A stretch of 20,268 nucleotides of DNA. Origin: Lachnospiraceae bacterium (GTDB lineage: Bacteria > Bacillota_A > Clostridia > Lachnospirales > Lachnospiraceae). Below the pieces are notes generated by a model, which searched no databases, had not been told where the DNA came from, and saw nothing but the letters and a program-made list of their open reading frames with translations. Below, piece by piece: positions 16,167 to 20,268 of this stretch (within the stretch, counting starts at the first letter, position 1; every line of letters starts with the position of its first letter). The stretch is taken from contig VSNT01000074.1 in the NCBI GenBank assembly GCA_009774465.1, forward strand, positions 1-20,268. The letters run 5' to 3'. The position numbers and the translations under genes are program-made.

Positions 16167-17494
16167 TTTGCCAACAGCTCACTTACTGCAGTATCAACAT
16201 TCTGCAGCGTGGTGTTAAGATCACTGATTCCTAACAGGTAATTCTGCATTTCCGTACCATAATTTTCATGAGCCCCTGCTGCTGTTCCCCATTCATTCCA
16301 GGGACAATAAACATTTCCTGCTGCCAGTGCTTCTGACACACCTGTATATGCCTCCGGCAGTTCAAAGGAAACTCCGCTTAAGAAAGATGAGCCGCCCTGA
16401 TTATTTTCCCAGAAAGCTTTCTGCCCTTCATAGGTTGAGATAGCTGTCAATACTTCCATTGCCGCTTCTTTATTGGCAGAATTTTCATTTACTGCAAAAC
16501 CGCATCCCGGTCCGCCAATCAGCCAGCCTTCGCTTTCCTGTGTTCCATAAAATGGCATCATATCAAGGGCAAGGTCAGGGTTTTTAGCCATAATTGCATC
16601 ATAGTCCCAGGGACCGGAGCAGAACATTGCAGCATTTCCGGTAGCAAACTGCTCTAATGCCTGATCATGGTCAATTCCTATCATATCTGTTGTATAGATT
16701 CCCTCTGTAATCATTTCAGACCATTTTTCAAGATATACATTCCAGGTCCCCGCCATAGCAGCTTCCCCGTTTCTGTAATCCTCTCCAAAGCTTTTTCCTT
16801 CCTCTGTTGATAAGTACTCTGCGGTCACAAAGGCCATAGAATTTTTCAGCATTGGCTCCCATGATTTAAGGCCTGCTGCCAAAGGTGTAATCCCCAATTC
16901 CTGAAATTGCTTGCAGACAGCAATATATTCGTCAAAGGTTTTGGGAAGAGCAATATTGTTTTCTTCAAAAATTGCCTTATTGTAGTAAATGCCCTCAAAC
17001 CAGCTGATTCCCGGAAGTGCGTATACATTGCCTTCATAGGTAAACAGGCTTGTCCCTGCTGCTGAATAATCCGCTGCCAGATCATTTACCTGTGCCAAAT
17101 ATCCAAGTCTGGCATGTTTTAACACTCCTCCGGCAGATTCACAGATAATATCCGGGCCTTCACCAGCCACCAGCTGCGTGTCAATGATGGTATCATAATT
17201 TGAATTTTCAATAAACTGATACTCTATCTCTACATTTGGAACCGCCTGTGCCAGAAAATCCAGTAATGCCTGAACAGTATCTTCACTATTCCAATAGGAC
17301 ATGCGCAGTCTTATCTTTTCACCGGAAGCTTCGCCTTCCTGCAAACTCTCTTCCAGTGTGCCGCTTTCCTCTGCCGCACTGTCATCTGCTGCCACAGCTG
17401 CATCTGCAGGTGTCCCTGCGTCCTTTCCGCATCCACTTAAAAGGCCGACTGCCAAACAGGTGGAAAGAAGTACGCTTAATAACTTTTTCTTCAT
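16163..17494 (-). CDS. Sugar-binding lipoprotein of CUT1 ABC transporter
   Basis: Extracellular solute-binding protein (family 1, MalE-like), 443 residues. It has a lipoprotein signal peptide (MKKKLLSVLL...) with lipobox LLSGC, and Cys22 would be lipidated. An acidic Ala/Asp/Ser/Glu-rich linker (about 30-60) joins the anchor to the two-lobe binding domain beginning at IRLRMSYWNSED. Aromatic residues in GISWFEGIYYNK and CSGPWDYD are placed as sugar-stacking residues are in this family. The start at 17494 is set by AAGGAGG (17510-17504) at 9 nt; upstream in-frame codons lack a site. It is the first gene after the YesM/YesN pair and the first of the transport genes. It defines the transporter's specificity, which cannot be read directly from the sequence. 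Confidence 0.95.
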   Translation of the reverse strand: MKKKLLSVLLSTCLAVGLLSGCGKDAGTPADAAVAADDSAAEESGTLEESLQEGEASGEKIRLRMSYWNSEDTVQALLDFLAQAVPNVEIEYQFIENSNYDTIIDTQLVAGEGPDIICESAGGVLKHARLGYLAQVNDLAADYSAAGTSLFTYEGNVYALPGISWFEGIYYNKAIFEENNIALPKTFDEYIAVCKQFQELGITPLAAGLKSWEPMLKNSMAFVTAEYLSTEEGKSFGEDYRNGEAAMAGTWNVYLEKWSEMITEGIYTTDMIGIDHDQALEQFATGNAAMFCSGPWDYDAIMAKNPDLALDMMPFYGTQESEGWLIGGPGCGFAVNENSANKEAAMEVLTAISTYEGQKAFWENNQGGSSFLSGVSFELPEAYTGVSEALAAGNVYCPWNEWGTAAGAHENYGTEMQNYLLGISDLNTTLQNVDTAVSELLAK

Positions 17495-17525
17495 AAGATA
17501 TGTCCTCCTTAAATTTGATAGATTA

Positions 17526-17531
17526 ATCATA
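17526..17531 (-). promoter_or_regulatory. Candidate -10 of the sugar transport operon promoter
   Basis: Minus-strand TATGAT lies about 24 nt before the expected transcript 5' UTR end, 31 nt upstream of the ATG of the binding-protein gene. The hexamer 17 nt further up is TTTTTT, a poor -35, so activation by the response regulator is plausible. The gap to the kinase gene is only 81 nt, so read-through may also contribute. Confidence 0.35.
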
Positions 17532-17538
17532 CCCTGTT

Positions 17539-17559
17539 TTTCATTTGTAAAAAATGAAA
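17539..17559. promoter_or_regulatory. Inverted repeat, candidate regulator-binding site
   Basis: Perfect 8-bp arms TTTCATTT (17539-17546) and AAATGAAA (17552-17559) with a 5-nt spacer, located just upstream of the candidate -10 and covering its -35 region. It is too AT-rich and has no T run, so it is not a good terminator for the kinase gene. Operator function is inference. Confidence 0.35.
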
Positions 17560-17575
17560 CATTTTCTGGATAGTT

Positions 17576-19306
17576 TTAACTTTTTCGTGTTTTTGATTCA
17601 TTTATCTCGTCATAAATTTTTATGGTAAAACAGGTATATTTCTGATCGGTGACACTTGCAGATATGCCGCAGTTTTCATCATAATAAAGTCTGATTCTTT
17701 CTATAATATTGTGTATTCCGTAGCCCGTTTCCTGCCTTTTCAGTAATTTTTCAATTTCTTCCGTTTGAATCAGCGCTCCGTTGTTATAAATGTGAAACAG
17801 TAAAAAATGCTCCTTATGAACAAACTCTATAATAATTTTGCCTTTCTTTCCTTCTTCGATATAATCAATTCCATGCTTGACCGCATTTTCCACTACAGGC
17901 TGAAGAAGAAAATTAGGCATATTACATTCAAATCCGGAAGAGTCCAAAAAATATTCGACTTCAAATCCCTCATCATGCATTCTTTTTTGTATTTCCACAT
18001 AAGCGCGCACATTTTCCAGTTCGCTTTCCACTGTTGTAATCTGCTGTCCGTTATTTAAGGAAGTTCTGTAAAACTTCGCCACAAGTCCGGCAATCTCACT
18101 GATTTCATCATCTCCCTTTTTAATTGCTTTCCACTTAATGGAAGAAAGGCAGTTATAAAGAAAATGCGGATTAATCTGTGCCTGGAGCGCAATCAGTTCC
18201 GATCTCTTTTTCTCCAGTTCAATCTTATATACCTGATTAATCATGTTATTTAAATCAACTGTCATTTTTCCGATGCTGTTTGTCACAATTCCAATTTCAT
18301 CCGTATCATTCGTAAAAACAGGGGTATCCAGATTTCCCGCTGCAATCTCCTCCGCCTGATCTTTTAACTTAAGGATTCGCCGGCTGATTGCCCTGGAAAG
18401 GATACTCACTACGAAAATAATCAATACACTGCACAATGCCACCATAAGCAAAGTAGAAAATATAATAGAATAAGTGCCCTCCAATATCATATTTTTATCA
18501 ATAAAATAAAACACATCCCAGTCTACATAGTCAATTCTGGAGCACATTAAAATATAATTTCCCTGTTCCTGATCTTCATACTTCCCACTGGCAATTGCAC
18601 TAATAACTCTTTCCTGCAGCTTTTCATCCGGCAGCTCCTTGGAATATACAATCTGCCCGGAAGAATCTTTTACAAGAATTCCGTTGTCCAGATAATTCAT
18701 GGTATCAAAAGGCTCTAATAAGTGATTTAAATAAAATTCTGTTCTTAATATTCCAATCATATGCTCAGATCTTGCTACGTCCAAAATGGTTCTTGTGGCA
18801 AACAGCTTTTCATTTTCAACTGTCCACTGGGTATTAAAGTTTTCCTGATGCTCCAAATACCACTTCTCATTTTCGTATGGTTCGGAAGCCTTAAGTAAAG
18901 ATCCAATATCATCTTTTACATATGGCGTCACGATATTGATTTTCTTGATATTATCATCACTGGTAATAAAATACCAAAGCACAGGTTCCACCGTCTTATT
19001 TAGAACCTGCGCAATTGCACTGTTATCAAATGCATAATCCTCCAGCGTATTTCTGAATTCAAGATTATAGGCAAGGTACTTTGTAAAATCATTTTCCCTC
19101 TCAAACTTGGAATTCATCTCTGAAACAATACGCTCCAAGTTATTGTGCATGGTTTCTTTGGTCTGCCGAAGCAGGTTATTATTTGCAATTGTAAAAGAAT
19201 AACATCCCAGGATTATAATAGGAATCAAAACTAGAATCATGTAGCTTATAATCAACTTTTTTCGGATGGATGCTTTTGTAACAAACCAACTCCAGATTTT
19301 CCTCAT
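17576..19306 (-). CDS. Sensor histidine kinase, YesM family
   Basis: Membrane sensor kinase of 576 residues. TM1 (about 15-38), extracellular Cache-like sensor region (about 40-276), TM2 (about 277-302), HAMP linker (303-358), His_kinase domain with QAQINPHFLYN (phospho-acceptor His381), and HATPase with N-box QPVVENAVKHG (Asn474) and G-box TGYGIHN. The position usually held by the adenine-binding Asp (DNG) reads NNG here (Asn508), a departure discussed separately. The start at 19306 follows GGGAG at 7 nt, one nt after the stop of the response-regulator gene, so the pair is translationally coupled. It is upstream of the binding-protein operon, which it presumably induces upon binding an extracellular sugar. 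Confidence 0.94.
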   Translation of the reverse strand: MRKIWSWFVTKASIRKKLIISYMILVLIPIIILGCYSFTIANNNLLRQTKETMHNNLERIVSEMNSKFERENDFTKYLAYNLEFRNTLEDYAFDNSAIAQVLNKTVEPVLWYFITSDDNIKKINIVTPYVKDDIGSLLKASEPYENEKWYLEHQENFNTQWTVENEKLFATRTILDVARSEHMIGILRTEFYLNHLLEPFDTMNYLDNGILVKDSSGQIVYSKELPDEKLQERVISAIASGKYEDQEQGNYILMCSRIDYVDWDVFYFIDKNMILEGTYSIIFSTLLMVALCSVLIIFVVSILSRAISRRILKLKDQAEEIAAGNLDTPVFTNDTDEIGIVTNSIGKMTVDLNNMINQVYKIELEKKRSELIALQAQINPHFLYNCLSSIKWKAIKKGDDEISEIAGLVAKFYRTSLNNGQQITTVESELENVRAYVEIQKRMHDEGFEVEYFLDSSGFECNMPNFLLQPVVENAVKHGIDYIEEGKKGKIIIEFVHKEHFLLFHIYNNGALIQTEEIEKLLKRQETGYGIHNIIERIRLYYDENCGISASVTDQKYTCFTIKIYDEINESKTRKS

Positions 19307-19307
19307 C

Positions 19308-20201
19308 TTATTGCTCCCTGTACTGTTTTGGTGTAATGCCATAATAATTTTTAAACAGCTTATTAAAATAGGACTGATTTTGATACCCGCACATCTTGCA
19401 GATATCTACGATTTTCTTATTGCTTTTCTCCAAAAGTTCCTTTGCTTTCTGCATCCTTAAGTCTGTCAGATACTTAATCAGATTGTTTCCTGTTTCTTTC
19501 TTAAAAATAAAGCTGACATATGCGGGCGTTAAGCTGACCTTTTCCGCAATCTCCTCCAGTCCGCAGTCATTCATATATTCATTTTGAATAATTCTTTTTA
19601 TCTCTGACACCGACTGGCTTACGTCCGGCAAATCATCACTGTTTTTTTCCAGCATCTCATCTAAAATTTTTTCAATCACCTCTCCCATGCTTTTTAAATC
19701 GCTGCTCTGCATAATGTCGTTTGCGCTCTGATAGATGATCCTTTCATTGTAAGTACCGCAGGACTGAAAAATGGCTTTTACAATATCCAGCATAAGATAT
19801 TTCACATAAAAAGCACTGGAAGCCTTCTCTGCTTCAAGCCGCTTTAAATATACCATCAACTGTTCTTTTACTGCCGCCATATTTTTATCCGCAAGACTTC
19901 TCATAACGCTTTCCTTAATCTGAAGCTGTTCCTCCACAGAACCAACATCCTTAAAATTTGTTTTGGAAATATAAATAACCCCTGAAAAATAACTGAACGT
20001 ATTTTTAATTGCCTCCTCCAGCTCCTTAAGCTTATCCCTGAAATGCTTTAATCCATAAAATTTGGTTCCTACTATAATTGAAAACATTTCAGAACTGTTT
20101 TCTGTCAGCCGCAGATAGATATTTCGTATGGCTCTCTCTGTTTTCTCATTATTAATGCTGATATTACTGTAAATTAATATATAGGACAAATTAGGATGCA
20201 A
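19308..20201 (-). CDS. YesN-like AraC-type response regulator, 5' part missing, probable frameshift
   Basis: The visible frame gives about 297 residues. A middle region (about 1-190) contains FSIIVGTKFYGLKHFRDKLKELEEA, similar in layout to the linker domain of YesN regulators. A C-terminal AraC-type double HTH (about 198-297) has LEEIAEKVSLTPAYVSFIFKKETG and VDICKMCGYQNQSYFNKLFK, ending in TPKQYREQ. A receiver domain, expected before this, is not in the frame. The only possible start is TTG at 20201, without a ribosome binding site, and in-frame stops lie upstream (TAG at 20249-20247). Removing one T from the T6 run at 20244-20239 would fuse this frame to an open frame reaching the window edge, so a frameshift or sequence error is likely. 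It ends one nt before the kinase gene and is the presumed activator of the sugar operon. Confidence 0.8.
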   Translation of the reverse strand: MHPNLSYILIYSNISINNEKTERAIRNIYLRLTENSSEMFSIIVGTKFYGLKHFRDKLKELEEAIKNTFSYFSGVIYISKTNFKDVGSVEEQLQIKESVMRSLADKNMAAVKEQLMVYLKRLEAEKASSAFYVKYLMLDIVKAIFQSCGTYNERIIYQSANDIMQSSDLKSMGEVIEKILDEMLEKNSDDLPDVSQSVSEIKRIIQNEYMNDCGLEEIAEKVSLTPAYVSFIFKKETGNNLIKYLTDLRMQKAKELLEKSNKKIVDICKMCGYQNQSYFNKLFKNYYGITPKQYREQ

Positions 20202-20268
20202 ATTGATTGTTTCATAACTTTGTCCCAGATTCTGGTTTAAAAAACCCTAAAATTCTTAATCGTTTTTT

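Noticed and set aside
17539..17559. Inverted repeat as terminator of the kinase gene
   Set aside because: The stem is pure AT except for two pairs and no T tract follows on the minus strand, so termination is unlikely.
20185..20222. Short frame starting with ATG near 20222 (MKQSICIL...)
   Set aside because: It stops after 13 codons, has no ribosome binding site, and lies in the wrong frame for the regulator.

Overview
The window reads as chromosome of an anaerobic, low-to-moderate GC Firmicute, most likely a Lachnospiraceae member (Blautia / Roseburia / Clostridium XIVa type). This is inferred from strong AGGAGG-type ribosome binding sites, a stand-alone glycyl-radical protein of pyruvate formate-lyase type, an OFA-type carboxylate transporter, and a YesM/YesN-regulated CUT1 sugar ABC operon without its own ATPase. 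No rRNA, tRNA, CRISPR array, transposase or prophage gene was seen. Coding density is high and no gap between genes exceeds about 175 bases.

Left part (1-6000): a rightward OFA-family MFS transporter converges, across a perfect 14-bp bidirectional terminator hairpin, on a leftward two-gene ABC exporter unit. The unit has a MacB/LolD-type ATPase followed by a very large FtsX-type permease. The permease carries an extracellular coiled-coil insertion of about 390 residues, built from two long heptad arms around a hinge. Middle left (6000-8290): a leftward AraC regulator faces a rightward sugar-type MFS permease across a divergent promoter region. A long bidirectional hairpin terminator follows.

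Middle (8290-10150), leftward: a YkgJ-type cysteine-cluster protein, a Crp/Fnr regulator with its own terminator, and an 81-residue GrcA-like glycyl radical protein. The promoter of the last has a Crp/Fnr-like inverted repeat near -40 and no clear -35.

Right part (10179-20268), all leftward: a carbohydrate uptake and degradation locus. In transcription order it holds a YesN-like AraC response regulator (5' part cut by the window edge, with a probable frameshift in a T6 run), a YesM histidine kinase, a sugar-binding lipoprotein, two CUT1 permeases, a PIG-L/LmbE deacetylase, a GH65 glycoside phosphorylase and a Cof-like HAD hydrolase. The inferred logic is that the two-component system senses an extracellular ligand and induces the operon, the ABC importer (powered by an ATPase encoded elsewhere) brings in an oligosaccharide, the PIG-L enzyme removes an N-acyl group, and GH65 phosphorolyses an alpha-glucoside to beta-glucose 1-phosphate. 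The combination suggests an N-acetylated alpha-glucoside, but the substrate cannot be read from the sequence. Three consecutive near-perfect hairpins fill the gap between the binding-protein gene and the first permease gene, and probably set their expression ratio.
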